NCBI GenBank assembly: GCA_012517385.1
Contig: JAAYUZ010000134.1
Coordinates: forward strand, 1 to 39,146
DNA from: Treponema sp.
GTDB taxonomy: Bacteria; Spirochaetota; Spirochaetia; Treponematales; Breznakiellaceae
Direction: 5' to 3'
DNA length: 39,146 bases
Below, one piece after another: positions 14,855 to 23,365 of this stretch. Under the pieces are notes generated by a model that was not told the DNA's origin, searched no databases, and worked only from the letters and a program-made list of their open reading frames with translations. Position 1 is the stretch's first letter; every line of letters begins with the position of its first letter. The position numbers and the translations under genes are program-made.

Positions 14855-15703
14855 GTGGAAATTAAAGCATCCGATGTAAAGGCCCTGCGCGATAAAACAG
14901 GCGCTGGTATGATGGAATGCAAAAATGCCCTTATAGCCTGCGAAGGGGACTTTGCCAAGGCTGAAAAATACCTTAAGGAAAAGGGCCTGGCAGCTGTAGA
15001 AAAGCGATCCGATCGGGCTACTAATGAAGGCAAGGTGTTCATCAAGATTGCCAATAATAAGGCTGTCCTGGTCGAACTGGCTTCCGAAACCGACTTTGTC
15101 GCCCGGAATCCCGATTTTATTGCCCTTGGTAATAAAATTGCCGAAGTTGCCCTTGCAAAGGGATATACCGAGCCGAATGATGAATTAAACAGCATGGTAA
15201 CCGATCTGGCTACTAAGATTCGGGAAAACATGGGACTTAAACGGCTTAAGGTCGTTAATGCTGCTAACAATGAATATCTCACCAGCTATATTCATGGTGA
15301 TGGTCTCATTGGTGTCGTGGTTAAGCTTGCAGCGGATAAACCTGAAGCCCTGCAGGATGAACGGGTAAAAACCTTTGCTTTTGACCTGGCACTGCATATT
15401 GCAGCCTTTAATCCCTTTGCCTTAGACCGCAGCAAGGTAGATCCGGCCCATCTGGCTGAACAGGAAGAGATTTTCCGCAAGCAGATGGAGCAGGATGAAA
15501 AGATGAAGGGTAAGCCTGCCAATGTGGTAGAAAATATCCTTAAGGGTAAAGTGAATAAATACCTTGCAGAAATCTGCCTTGTAGATCAGGGCTTTGTTAA
15601 GGATGAAAAACTTTCGGTTGCGAAGGTTCTGGAAGACCTCGGAAAACAGGTTGGCGCAAAGATTAGTATCGCCGACTATGTTTACTTCCGTGTAGGCCAG
15701 TAA
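14855..15703 (+). CDS. tsf: Elongation factor Ts
   Basis: Guanine nucleotide exchange factor for EF-Tu in translation. The 282-aa protein starts with the UBA-like domain (ASDVKALRDKTGAGMMECKNAL), followed by the core with VELASETDFVARNPDF, the family's most conserved stretch, and the C-terminal subdomains (HIAAFNPFAL and VDQGFVKD). It is co-transcribed with rpsB, with an AAGGAGAA ribosome binding site before the start, which reads GTG GAA ATT. A perfect hairpin follows the stop. In most bacteria pyrH would come next, but here frr does. Confidence 0.97.
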   Translation: MEIKASDVKALRDKTGAGMMECKNALIACEGDFAKAEKYLKEKGLAAVEKRSDRATNEGKVFIKIANNKAVLVELASETDFVARNPDFIALGNKIAEVALAKGYTEPNDELNSMVTDLATKIRENMGLKRLKVVNAANNEYLTSYIHGDGLIGVVVKLAADKPEALQDERVKTFAFDLALHIAAFNPFALDRSKVDPAHLAEQEEIFRKQMEQDEKMKGKPANVVENILKGKVNKYLAEICLVDQGFVKDEKLSVAKVLEDLGKQVGAKISIADYVYFRVGQ

Positions 15704-15716
15704 AAAGTAATTACCC

Positions 15717-15741
15717 GGGGCCACTGGATACCAGTGGCCCC
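15717..15741 (+). other. Perfect 11-bp hairpin between tsf and frr
   Basis: GGGGCCACTGG (15717-15727) pairs with CCAGTGGCCCC (15731-15741) over a 3-nt loop. Only TTATATT follows, so termination would be partial at best. It may adjust frr expression relative to rpsB-tsf or mark an mRNA processing point. Confidence 0.6.
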
Positions 15742-15781
15742 TTATATTGCAAGCCTGGAAAGGGCGTTCAAGGAGAAGTAC

Positions 15782-16336
15782 ATGCATACCGCCATAAAAA
15801 ACTCTGAAGATCGAATGAAAAAGACCATTGCAAGCCTAAAAGACGATCTGGCCAGTATCCGTACCGGCCGGGCTTCCGCTGCCCTTTTTGATAAAATCCG
15901 GGTAGATTATTATGGTGAAAAGTCTCCCCTGAATCAGGTTGCAAACATATCTATTCCCGAAGCTCGGCTAATTGTCATTCAGCCATGGGATCGGGCCATG
16001 ATTGGAGAGATTGAAAAGGCAATCAGGACATCTGAACTGTCTCTCAATCCATCCAATGATGGTAAGGTAATCCGAATCTCCATACCTCCACTTACCGAAG
16101 AGCGCCGAAAAGATCTGGCAAAACAGGCAAAAAATCTGGCTGAACAAAGCAGAGTGGCGATTCGTAACATTCGCCGCGATGGCAATGAGGAACTGAAAAA
16201 GGCTCAAAAGAACGGTGAACTAACGGAAGATGATGAATCCAAGGCAGAAACCGAACTTCAGAATCTTACCGATAAATACATAAAAGAAATCAACCATATC
16301 CTTGAAGAAAAAGAAAAAGAGATAATGGAAGTCTGA
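15782..16336 (+). CDS. frr: Ribosome recycling factor
   Basis: Works with EF-G to split post-termination ribosomes. The 184-aa protein has the usual length and the conserved DLASIRTGRASAALFDKIRVDYYGEKSPLNQVANISIPEARLIVIQPWD pattern, which I describe rather than repeat: the RTGRA motif lies near residue 30 and the PLNQVA motif near 53. It ends in the EE-rich helix. The ATG at 15782 follows AAGGAGAAGTAC, so upstream codons back to 15734 are excluded. The stop overlaps the uppS start by one base (TGATG), giving translational coupling. Confidence 0.96.
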   Translation: MHTAIKNSEDRMKKTIASLKDDLASIRTGRASAALFDKIRVDYYGEKSPLNQVANISIPEARLIVIQPWDRAMIGEIEKAIRTSELSLNPSNDGKVIRISIPPLTEERRKDLAKQAKNLAEQSRVAIRNIRRDGNEELKKAQKNGELTEDDESKAETELQNLTDKYIKEINHILEEKEKEIMEV

Positions 16337-17037
16337 TGACTACTTCAAATATGCCTGCCCATGTGGGCATCATTATGGACGGAAATGGCCGCTGGGCTCA
16401 ACATAGAAATATGGCTCGGACCCAGGGTCATATTGAAGGATTAAAAGCTGCAAAACGAATTGTAAAAGCTGCTGCTGACATGGGTATTTCCTATCTAACC
16501 CTGTATACCTTTTCAACCGAAAACTGGAAACGTACCCAGGAAGAGGTTGGCTTTATCATGGGGTTGGTAAAAAAATACCTCATGGCTGAATTTGACTTCT
16601 ATAATGAAAATAAAATTCGTATTCGTTTCTCAGGAAATTTAGAAGGCCTGCCTCAGGACATAGCCCAGGAAGTGGTACAGGTTTGTGAAAAAACAGCCCA
16701 TTTTACGGGTCTTTCAGTTATCTTAGCTCTCAATTATGGCGGCAGGGATGAGATTGTTCGGGCGGTTAGAAAAATTACGGAAAAACATATCCCTATTTCG
16801 GAAATTACTGAAGCCACAATTCATGACCATCTGGATAATCCGGATGTGCCCGATCCGGATCTTATTATCCGTACTGCGGGCGAACAGCGTTCCAGTAATT
16901 TTTTACTGTGGGAAAGTGCTTATAGTGAATTTTATTTTTCAGATAAATTATGGCCAGACTGGGATGCGGCTGATCTGGAACTTGCAATAAAGAGTTTTCA
17001 AAAAAGAAAACGACGCTTTGGTGGTATTACAACATGA
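16336..17037 (+). CDS. uppS: Undecaprenyl diphosphate synthase (cis-prenyltransferase)
   Basis: Builds the C55 lipid carrier for cell wall synthesis from FPP and IPP. The 233-aa protein has the signature VGIIMDGNGRWA with catalytic Asp15, the YTFSTENWKR segment, and the C-terminal RTAGEQRSSNFLLWESAYSEFYF block that carries the IPP-binding Arg residues. It is coupled to frr upstream (1-nt overlap) and to cdsA downstream (4-nt overlap). Here the synthase, cdsA and dxr form a compact lipid/isoprenoid module inside the translation operon. Confidence 0.96.
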   Translation: MTTSNMPAHVGIIMDGNGRWAQHRNMARTQGHIEGLKAAKRIVKAAADMGISYLTLYTFSTENWKRTQEEVGFIMGLVKKYLMAEFDFYNENKIRIRFSGNLEGLPQDIAQEVVQVCEKTAHFTGLSVILALNYGGRDEIVRAVRKITEKHIPISEITEATIHDHLDNPDVPDPDLIIRTAGEQRSSNFLLWESAYSEFYFSDKLWPDWDAADLELAIKSFQKRKRRFGGITT

Positions 17038-17888
17038 CAAAACTGGTTCAACGCCTGCTTATTTTTTCACTGGGTATTCCAGCAATTATCGCACTTGTTG
17101 CATACCTGCCCTTCTACAACCATCTTGCGGTAAATCTGGTGGTTACTCTCATCAGCGCCTTGGGAGCCATTGAATTTTCTCAAATCCTGGCAAAAAAACA
17201 TTATAGCCTCCCAATATGGGAAGCTGCAATTTTAGGGGCCCTGGCCCCCGCGGCCATGACAATGAGTATCAGTTTTAATATTCCCGGTGAACTGGTCCCT
17301 GCGGCTTTTATATTTGGCGCTGGATGGCTCATTGCTTCCCGGGTATTTTCTTCATTACAGGATATCTCCCAAGTTCTTGATCGAATCTCTACGGGTCTTT
17401 CTGTCATGATTTATCCAGGAGTATTCATGCTCTGGATTATCAGAATGACCAGAATTGAGTATTCTACCGTCATAATTTTAAGCTTTCTTCTAATGGTTTT
17501 TGCGAACGATTCCCTTGCATGGGCGATTGGTATGCTCTTCGGGAAAGGCAACAGGGGACTGATACCCGCAAGCCCCAATAAAAGCATAGCAGGATTTATT
17601 GGGGGGCTTGCAGGTTCTCTTATAATAGGTATCATTGCACCCCTCATTTTTCCAGAAGCTTTCACCACGAATCATACATTACCCCGTCTTATAGCAGGAA
17701 TTATACTTGGACTCTGCGTTGGAATTGTAGCAATCATTGGCGATCTGGCTGAATCTACAATAAAACGAAGCGGTGAAGTCAAGGATTCAGGTTTTATCAT
17801 CCCGGGACGCGGTGGGATCCTGGACTCTGTGGACTCCATTGCTCTTGCAGCCCCGGTCTTTTATGCCCTGTATTGGATTTTATTTTAA
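17034..17888 (+). CDS. cdsA: Phosphatidate cytidylyltransferase
   Basis: Integral membrane enzyme that makes CDP-diacylglycerol from phosphatidic acid and CTP. The 284-aa protein has about eight hydrophobic helices. The C-terminal signature runs from STIKRSGEVKDSG to IIPGRGGILDSVDS. The usual form is PGHGGxxDRxD, so the His and Arg positions read Arg and Ser here, a mild divergence. The Asp residues that bind metal are kept. It overlaps uppS by 4 nt (ATGA) and dxr by 1 nt (TAATG). Confidence 0.93.
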   Translation: MTKLVQRLLIFSLGIPAIIALVAYLPFYNHLAVNLVVTLISALGAIEFSQILAKKHYSLPIWEAAILGALAPAAMTMSISFNIPGELVPAAFIFGAGWLIASRVFSSLQDISQVLDRISTGLSVMIYPGVFMLWIIRMTRIEYSTVIILSFLLMVFANDSLAWAIGMLFGKGNRGLIPASPNKSIAGFIGGLAGSLIIGIIAPLIFPEAFTTNHTLPRLIAGIILGLCVGIVAIIGDLAESTIKRSGEVKDSGFIIPGRGGILDSVDSIALAAPVFYALYWILF

Positions 17889-19036
17889 TGAAACGTAAAA
17901 TCGCCGTTCTTGGAGCCACTGGCTCCATAGGGAAAAACACCTTAGATGTTATAGCATCCTATCCTGATGCTTTTGAGGTGGTGCTCCTGTCTGCCAATCG
18001 GGACCTACAAAATCTGCTTGCAATCTCAAGAACCTATCCTGATGCAAAATTAGCTCTGGCAGATGAATCTAATACATCTAAAGCTGATGCTGATAAAGTA
18101 AGTTATTGGGGACCAGAAGGGATTCAGCAGGCGGTTCGTGAGAGTGGAGCCCAGATTGTTGTAAATGGTATTGCTGGCGCCCCTGGCCTCTTGCCTTCCA
18201 TCACTGCCCTGGAAACGGGCGCTGACCTGGCCCTTGCTAATAAAGAAACCATCGTAATGGCTGGGCCCCTTGCCTTTGCGTTGGCTAAAACACATCATTG
18301 CCGTATTTTGCCTGTGGACTCTGAGCATTCTGCAGTGTTTCAACTGCTCGAAGCCCATGGACGTGATTCGCTTGAGGAAATTATTTTAACCGCTTCCGGG
18401 GGCCCCTTTCGCCAATACACAAAAGAACAACTGGAACAGGTAACCCTTAATGATGCTTTGGCCCACCCGACCTGGAAAATGGGGGGTAAAATTACCATTG
18501 ATTCGGCTAGCCTGGCTAATAAGGGGCTTGAGGTTATCGAAGCGGTACGGCTTTTTGAAGTACCCCCAAAACAAGTCAAGGTGCTGGTACATCCTCAAAG
18601 TTATATTCATTCCCTTATACGGCTAAAAGAGGGCTCTTTGTATGCTCAAATGTCCCGGCCTGATATGAGAGTACCCATCCATAATGCCCTCTTCTGGCCT
18701 GAGGTCCGCTATTGTCAATTCGGCAGATTGGATTTGGAAGGACAATCCTTGTCTTTCGAAAAACCAAGGGAAGATCTATTCCCCATGTTACCCTTGGCCT
18801 ATAAATCTGCAGAGGCTGGCAGCGGCTATCCTGCAGCTTATAATGCGGCCGACGAAGAGGCGGTGGCTGCATTTATGAAAGGGCAGATTTCATTTACCGA
18901 TATTGGCAGAGTTGTAGAACAGGTATTGCAGGATCAATGGGAATGCGAAGAATTAGTATTGGATTCAATTCTAGAAATTGATAAAAGAGCCAGAAGTGTT
19001 TCAAAGAACATAATAAAGGAGCTTTTCCGTTGTTAA
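17888..19036 (+). CDS. dxr: 1-deoxy-D-xylulose 5-phosphate reductoisomerase
   Basis: Converts DXP to MEP with NADPH, the committed step of the non-mevalonate isoprenoid pathway, and so supplies precursors for the uppS product. The 382-aa protein has the Rossmann motif GATGSIGKNTLDVI at its start, LANKETIVMAG, the metal-binding VDSEHSA, the flexible-loop TASGGPFR, and DSASLANKGLEVIEA. The ATG at 17888 is favoured over upstream codons in cdsA because it begins directly at MKRKIAVLGATG. It overlaps the rseP start by 7 nt. Confidence 0.96.
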   Translation: MKRKIAVLGATGSIGKNTLDVIASYPDAFEVVLLSANRDLQNLLAISRTYPDAKLALADESNTSKADADKVSYWGPEGIQQAVRESGAQIVVNGIAGAPGLLPSITALETGADLALANKETIVMAGPLAFALAKTHHCRILPVDSEHSAVFQLLEAHGRDSLEEIILTASGGPFRQYTKEQLEQVTLNDALAHPTWKMGGKITIDSASLANKGLEVIEAVRLFEVPPKQVKVLVHPQSYIHSLIRLKEGSLYAQMSRPDMRVPIHNALFWPEVRYCQFGRLDLEGQSLSFEKPREDLFPMLPLAYKSAEAGSGYPAAYNAADEEAVAAFMKGQISFTDIGRVVEQVLQDQWECEELVLDSILEIDKRARSVSKNIIKELFRC

Positions 19037-20385
19037 TAAAAATCATGTTAGGCCTTATTGGTCTTGGTATTGTTGTTTTTGTTCATGAATTAGGTCATTT
19101 CATTGCAGCCCGTCTTTCAGGCATTGATGTAGAGGCCTTTTCCATCGGCTGGGGCAAGCCGATTTTTTCCAAAGTGTTTCATGGTGTAGAATACCGGATA
19201 GGGATCTTCCCTGTGGGCGGATATTGCCGCATGAAGGGCGAGACTGAGTTTAAAGAAGCCCTAACTAATAACGACATTGCGATTCCTCGAGAACCAGGAA
19301 CATTTTATGGTGCTTCCCCTTTAAAACGGATATTAACCGCCTTTGCAGGACCTTTTGCCAATGTAATTTTTGCAGTGCTGGTTCTCAGCCTGGTTTGGGC
19401 CATTGGATTTGATGTACAGACCTTGGACAATAAAATTGTACTGGCCTCAGAGATTGAAGGCAAAACGTTTCCGGCCGATGAAGCGGGACTACAAACCGGT
19501 GATCGTATTATTGCCATAAATGGCAAGCCGGTTTCAAATTATTCAGAAATTCAGGAGCAGATAGCGCCCAACCCGGGACAGACGCTGCAGCTGCTTGTTG
19601 AACGGAATGGGGAGCAGATACCAATAACAGTTAAACCCCAGCTCGATACAGATACAGGGGCCGGACGGATTGGCATTTATTTTTGGACCGATCCGGTTAT
19701 AGAAACCGTGAAAGCCGGAAGTCCAGCTCAACTTGCGGGGCTTATGAAAGGAGACCGTATTGTTTCTGTTCAGGGAATGCCACTCCCCTATTCGGTGGCC
19801 CTCTATAAAGTATTAAAGGATAGACCAAGTATTTTACAATTCAATATTGAAAGAAATGGTGAATTTTTTAACAAGGAATTGATTCTTTCCTATGATGATC
19901 AGGGCCAGACCAATATCGGCCTGGAGTTTAAGACAATACGCTATCGGGCAGTTGCCCATTCTATTCCTGAAGCCTTTGTAAAAGGGGCCAGCGAAAGCTG
20001 GAAAACATTTACTGTATCTATTAAAAGTTTAGCGGTACTCTTTAAGGGGGTAAATCTTTCTAAGGCTGTTTCAGGTCCGGTACGGATCACCTATATGGTT
20101 GGAGATATTGCTGCTGAAGGCTTTGGACAAAGCTTCGGTGCTGGTTTTACTGCCATAGCAAGTTTCCTTTCGCTTATTTCTATTTCATTGTGCATCATGA
20201 ATCTCTTGCCCATTCCAGCCCTTGATGGTGGCCTTATTATTCTCTTTTTCATAGAGCTTATCACCCGTAAACCGCTGCATCCTAAAGCAGTATACTGGTT
20301 TCAAATGCTGGGCGCTCTTTTTATATTCAGTCTGCTTATTTTTTCAGTTTTTGGCGACATAATGTTTTTATTTGGGAAAAAATAG
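19030..20385 (+). CDS. rseP: RseP/MMP-like site-2 zinc metalloprotease
   Basis: Intramembrane protease that cleaves membrane-bound substrates, such as anti-sigma factors or signal peptide remnants. The 451-aa protein has the zinc motif HELGH (His19-His23) in its first membrane helix, two PDZ domains (about 130-290), and the C-terminal NLLPIPALDGG motif with the third ligand. Two more membrane helices end the protein. A TTG at 19030, eight nucleotides after GGAG, is the best start; the ATG at 19045 is too far from any ribosome binding site. The last gene of the run is the CpXC gene, 9 nt downstream. Confidence 0.95.
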   Translation: MLIKIMLGLIGLGIVVFVHELGHFIAARLSGIDVEAFSIGWGKPIFSKVFHGVEYRIGIFPVGGYCRMKGETEFKEALTNNDIAIPREPGTFYGASPLKRILTAFAGPFANVIFAVLVLSLVWAIGFDVQTLDNKIVLASEIEGKTFPADEAGLQTGDRIIAINGKPVSNYSEIQEQIAPNPGQTLQLLVERNGEQIPITVKPQLDTDTGAGRIGIYFWTDPVIETVKAGSPAQLAGLMKGDRIVSVQGMPLPYSVALYKVLKDRPSILQFNIERNGEFFNKELILSYDDQGQTNIGLEFKTIRYRAVAHSIPEAFVKGASESWKTFTVSIKSLAVLFKGVNLSKAVSGPVRITYMVGDIAAEGFGQSFGAGFTAIASFLSLISISLCIMNLLPIPALDGGLIILFFIELITRKPLHPKAVYWFQMLGALFIFSLLIFSVFGDIMFLFGKK

Positions 20386-20394
20386 GAGGTATCT

Positions 20395-21009
20395 ATGAAA
20401 CACTCAATTACCTGCCAATGTGAACATCGTTTTGACGTGGAAATTCCCGAAGAGGTAAATCTTGATCAAAATGAAGCAGCGATTGATGAACTTTGTAATG
20501 GTACTTTTTTAACCATTGTCTGCCCCTCCTGTGATACACCACTTAAACCTGAATTTCCTCTTACAATCGAATGGCCTAGTCACCATACCTACCTGCAGGT
20601 GCTGCCCGAATTTGACCGTAACGGTTTTTATCGAAACCAGGTAAAAACTAAACCCCATGCGGAAGTTGTAATTGGTTATCCTGAAGCAGCGGATCGTATC
20701 ATGGTGTTAAAAGAAGGGCTGGACCCCATTGTGATCGAAGCATTAAAGTATTACCTCCTCCTTAAAGCGGATGAAACAAATCCAGAAGCTGAGGCAACAG
20801 CCTGGTTTACAGGCCGAGCAGGTGATGTACTGGAATTTCATGTCCATGGTTTAAGAAATGATGAGGTTGCCGTAAGTAAAGTCCCCTTCGCAATTTATTC
20901 AAAAACCGAAGGGGAATATCATAAGAATCCTGATAGTGAACCCTTTAAATCCTTACGATGGGGCCCCTATATATCTGTACAAAACCTTTTAAGACCTGAA
21001 CTGGAATAA
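20395..21009 (+). CDS. CpXC domain protein
   Basis: A 204-aa soluble protein with the CpXC-type N-terminus: one Cys pair at CQC (Cys7, Cys9) and one at CPSC (Cys43, Cys46), which together probably bind zinc. The remainder is alpha/beta, with a central helix (about 100-130) and no recognised enzyme motif. The function of the family is unknown. AGGAGG precedes the ATG, and only 9 nt separate it from rseP, so it belongs to the same operon. It converges on the ComFB-like gene with 6 nt between the stops and no visible terminator. Confidence 0.8.
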   Translation: MKHSITCQCEHRFDVEIPEEVNLDQNEAAIDELCNGTFLTIVCPSCDTPLKPEFPLTIEWPSHHTYLQVLPEFDRNGFYRNQVKTKPHAEVVIGYPEAADRIMVLKEGLDPIVIEALKYYLLLKADETNPEAEATAWFTGRAGDVLEFHVHGLRNDEVAVSKVPFAIYSKTEGEYHKNPDSEPFKSLRWGPYISVQNLLRPELE

Positions 21010-21015
21010 AAACAG

Positions 21016-21312
21016 TTAATCATGTGATGGATGGGCTTTTACCTTTGCAATTGCCGATGCTACCGCATTTTTAACACTTTCTGCATAGGATGCCTCATCC
21101 ATTGCATGGGCGGCATAGATGCTTCCTAACAGGGAAACTCGATAGAGTGGCTTTACAGAGTTGAGTGCCAGAGTAGCCATATCCAGCACGCAATCTTCGC
21201 ATAGACATAAAGGTTCAGGATAACTAGAAACCTGTTTTTCAAGCTCATCTATGACAAGCCGTTCTGCTTCATTTACCAGCTGATCAAAATCGTAATTATC
21301 CTTAAATGCCAT
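21016..21312 (-). CDS. ComFB-like protein (late competence development family)
   Basis: A 98-aa protein with the ComFB pattern: an N-terminal helix with a LVxEAERLVIDEL core, a CLCEDC cluster (Cys36, Cys38, Cys41), then DMATLALNSVKPLYRVS, matching the family's DxxALALNxLPPxY. ComFB homologues in cyanobacteria have been reported to bind cyclic dinucleotides, so this could be a small second-messenger receptor; that is inference. There is no comFA or comFC beside it. A strong GGAGG site lies upstream, and dnaB ends 16 nt before it on the same strand. Family assignment rests on the motif only. Confidence 0.75.
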   Translation of the reverse strand: MAFKDNYDFDQLVNEAERLVIDELEKQVSSYPEPLCLCEDCVLDMATLALNSVKPLYRVSLLGSIYAAHAMDEASYAESVKNAVASAIAKVKAHPSHD

Positions 21313-21328
21313 AACTTAAAACCTCCTT

Positions 21329-22669
21329 TTATACACTTGCCCGAGATAAATTCTCAAATTTAGTGTACGACGGAAGGAATACAATTTCCACTGTTCCGAC
21401 CGGTCCATTACGCTGTTTTGCAATAATTAATTCAGTAGTGATTGCCTTTGACCGCTCAGCATCGCTTTTTTTATCCGATTCACGTTCCCGGTGCAGGAAC
21501 ATGACCACATCCGCATCCTGTTCGATAGATCCCGACTCCCGAATATCCGACAAGGTTGGGCGTTTTCCCTCCGCATCCCGGCGAACCTGTGACAAGGCCA
21601 CAACAGGAATATCCAATTCCCGGGCTAAACTTTTAAGGGACCGGGATATTTCAGCAATCTGTTCATGACGGGGGAGCTGATAATTTTCTGAAGTAATAAG
21701 GGTTAAATAATCAATGAAAATAATTTCAACTTTTTGCTGAGCCCTCAATCTTCTGGCCTGTGCCCTCAGATCAAGAAGCTTCATATTTGGCATATCCACA
21801 ATATAAAGGGGGGCGTCATAGATTCTCCCAGCAGCCTCCATTATGCTATGGAAATCGCTTGGTTTTAAAAGACCCGTTCTTATCTTTTCCGACTCTATAC
21901 GAGCCTCAGCGGAAAGTAAGCGCTGCATGAGGGCCATATCGGACATTTCAAGAGTAAAAAATGCAGTCGGTATTTTTTCTTTTATAGCCGTATGGGATGC
22001 CATACTTAAGGCCAATGCGGTCTTACCAACCGAAGGACGGGCTCCTATAATGATAAGTTCCGATTTCTGGAAGCCGCTGGTCATGGCATCCAGATCATGT
22101 AACCCAGAAGGAATTCCGGTAAAAGCCTCTTTGGTGTTATAAAGCTTCTCGATAGCCTCAATTGTTTTTGGGATGATTTCTTTTGCACTTTTAAAGGTGA
22201 GGGTCTGCCGATTATCGGTCAGTTCAAAAATATATCGCTGAGCCTCCTCCACAATGAGACGGGATTCGGTTGCGTCATCGTAGGATTTGGCAGAAATTTC
22301 ACTAGAAATACGCAGAAGAGAACGACGTACAGACTGATCCTGTACTATCTGAGCATAGTAATCAATATTTGCACTGGAGGGAACCACATTTGTAAGGGAT
22401 GCCACATACGCGGGGCCCCCGGCCAGATCAAGTTCACCAGATTGTTTGAGCTCTTCAATGACGGTTATGATATCGGCCTTCCGGCCTTGATTAAATAAAT
22501 TTAAAATTGCCTTATAAACACGACGATTTGCATTGGAATAAAAATCATCAGGTCTCAGGTAACGGATAGCAACCGAAATTGCATCTTCATCGAGCAGAAG
22601 TGCTCCAAGGGTAGCCTGTTCAGCCTCATCATTATGGGGCGGAATTTTATCCTTTAAAACGCCAGCCAT
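21329..22669 (-). CDS. dnaB: Replicative DNA helicase DnaB
   Basis: Hexameric 5'-3' helicase that opens the replication fork. The 446-aa protein has the N-terminal primase-interaction domain (PPHNDEAEQATLGALLLDEDAI), a linker, and the RecA-like C-terminal domain with Walker A GARPSVGKTALALS, Walker B EIIFIDYLTLI and SQVRRDAEGKRPTLSDIRESGSIEQDADVVMFLHR in the later motifs, of which I note the RESGSIEQDAD core. The start follows GGGAAG. It lies downstream of rplI, separated by a hairpin terminator that may set the ratio between them. Confidence 0.97.
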   Translation of the reverse strand: MAGVLKDKIPPHNDEAEQATLGALLLDEDAISVAIRYLRPDDFYSNANRRVYKAILNLFNQGRKADIITVIEELKQSGELDLAGGPAYVASLTNVVPSSANIDYYAQIVQDQSVRRSLLRISSEISAKSYDDATESRLIVEEAQRYIFELTDNRQTLTFKSAKEIIPKTIEAIEKLYNTKEAFTGIPSGLHDLDAMTSGFQKSELIIIGARPSVGKTALALSMASHTAIKEKIPTAFFTLEMSDMALMQRLLSAEARIESEKIRTGLLKPSDFHSIMEAAGRIYDAPLYIVDMPNMKLLDLRAQARRLRAQQKVEIIFIDYLTLITSENYQLPRHEQIAEISRSLKSLARELDIPVVALSQVRRDAEGKRPTLSDIRESGSIEQDADVVMFLHRERESDKKSDAERSKAITTELIIAKQRNGPVGTVEIVFLPSYTKFENLSRASV

Positions 22670-22684
22670 TGGTACTTCCCGTAT

Positions 22685-22723
22685 AAAAAAATAGATCCCC
22701 CATCTGGTTATATTAGGGGGATC
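22685..22723 (-). terminator. Intrinsic terminator between rplI and dnaB
   Basis: On the minus strand GATCCCCC and GGGGGATC (22716-22723 and 22694-22701) form an 8-bp stem over a 14-nt loop, followed by TATTTTTTT (22685-22693). dnaB begins at 22669 without a clear promoter in the gap, so partial read-through could feed it. Confidence 0.75.
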
Positions 22724-22738
22724 CGGTTAAGAAATCAC

Positions 22739-23317
22739 TTATTCAGAAGCGGTAGTCTCGTCGGAGCTGTGAGCCTCAGCGGGAGCTTCAGATGATACTT
22801 CTTCTTTGTGTGCACCGCGATTAGGCCGCTGATGGGGCTTGCGAGCCTCATGTTTTTCTTCAGTCTTGGTAACCTGGGCCTGGATAACTACTGTTACTTC
22901 AGCGGTGGTGTTTTCATAGAGTTTTACATGAACCTTGAATTTACCAACGCTCTTTATGTGGTTTCCAGGAACCTCAATCCGTTTCCGCTCAACCTGGAAG
23001 CCCTGTTTGGTAAGTTCATCGGCAATAGTCTGGTTAGTAACAGCCCCATAGAGCTTGCCGTTTGCGCCGGCTGGCATAGTAATAGTGATTTCAGCACCTT
23101 CGAGCCGTTCCTTAAGACTGGCTGCATCCTTACGTTTTTCAGCCTTGCGGGCTTCAATTTCTTCCCGACGGGCTTCAAAGATTTTTAGATTGCGTTCCGT
23201 ATAGGGAACTGCAAGCCCACGGGGGAAGAGGTAGTTACGGGCATAACCCTTTGCTACATCCTTTACATCCCCTTCTTCACCGAGAGGATTGACATCCTTG
23301 TTTAGAATGACCTTCAT
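22739..23317 (-). CDS. rplI: 50S ribosomal protein bL9 with C-terminal extension
   Basis: Large-subunit protein with two globular domains joined by a long helix. The N-terminal MKVILNKDVNPLGEEGDVKDVAKGYARNYL region is the family signature, of which the core is GYARNYLFPRGLA. At 192 aa it is about 40 residues longer than usual; the extra C-terminal tail (from about 150) is rich in Lys, Glu, Ala and Pro and looks disordered. AAGGAGC precedes the ATG. Confidence 0.95.
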   Translation of the reverse strand: MKVILNKDVNPLGEEGDVKDVAKGYARNYLFPRGLAVPYTERNLKIFEARREEIEARKAEKRKDAASLKERLEGAEITITMPAGANGKLYGAVTNQTIADELTKQGFQVERKRIEVPGNHIKSVGKFKVHVKLYENTTAEVTVVIQAQVTKTEEKHEARKPHQRPNRGAHKEEVSSEAPAEAHSSDETTASE

Positions 23318-23365
23318 AATACAAGCTCCTTATATATATGGACAAAGAAACCGAACGCGCCGGTT

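Noticed and set aside
14389-15282. 297-aa open frame antisense to rpsB and tsf
   Set aside because: It lies fully opposite two conserved genes, has no ribosome binding site and no recognisable domain; its openness follows from the codon use of those genes.
21329-22669. Replication origin near dnaB and ssb
   Set aside because: No dnaA, dnaN or clustered DnaA boxes were noticed; these genes lie with ribosomal genes as in many bacteria.
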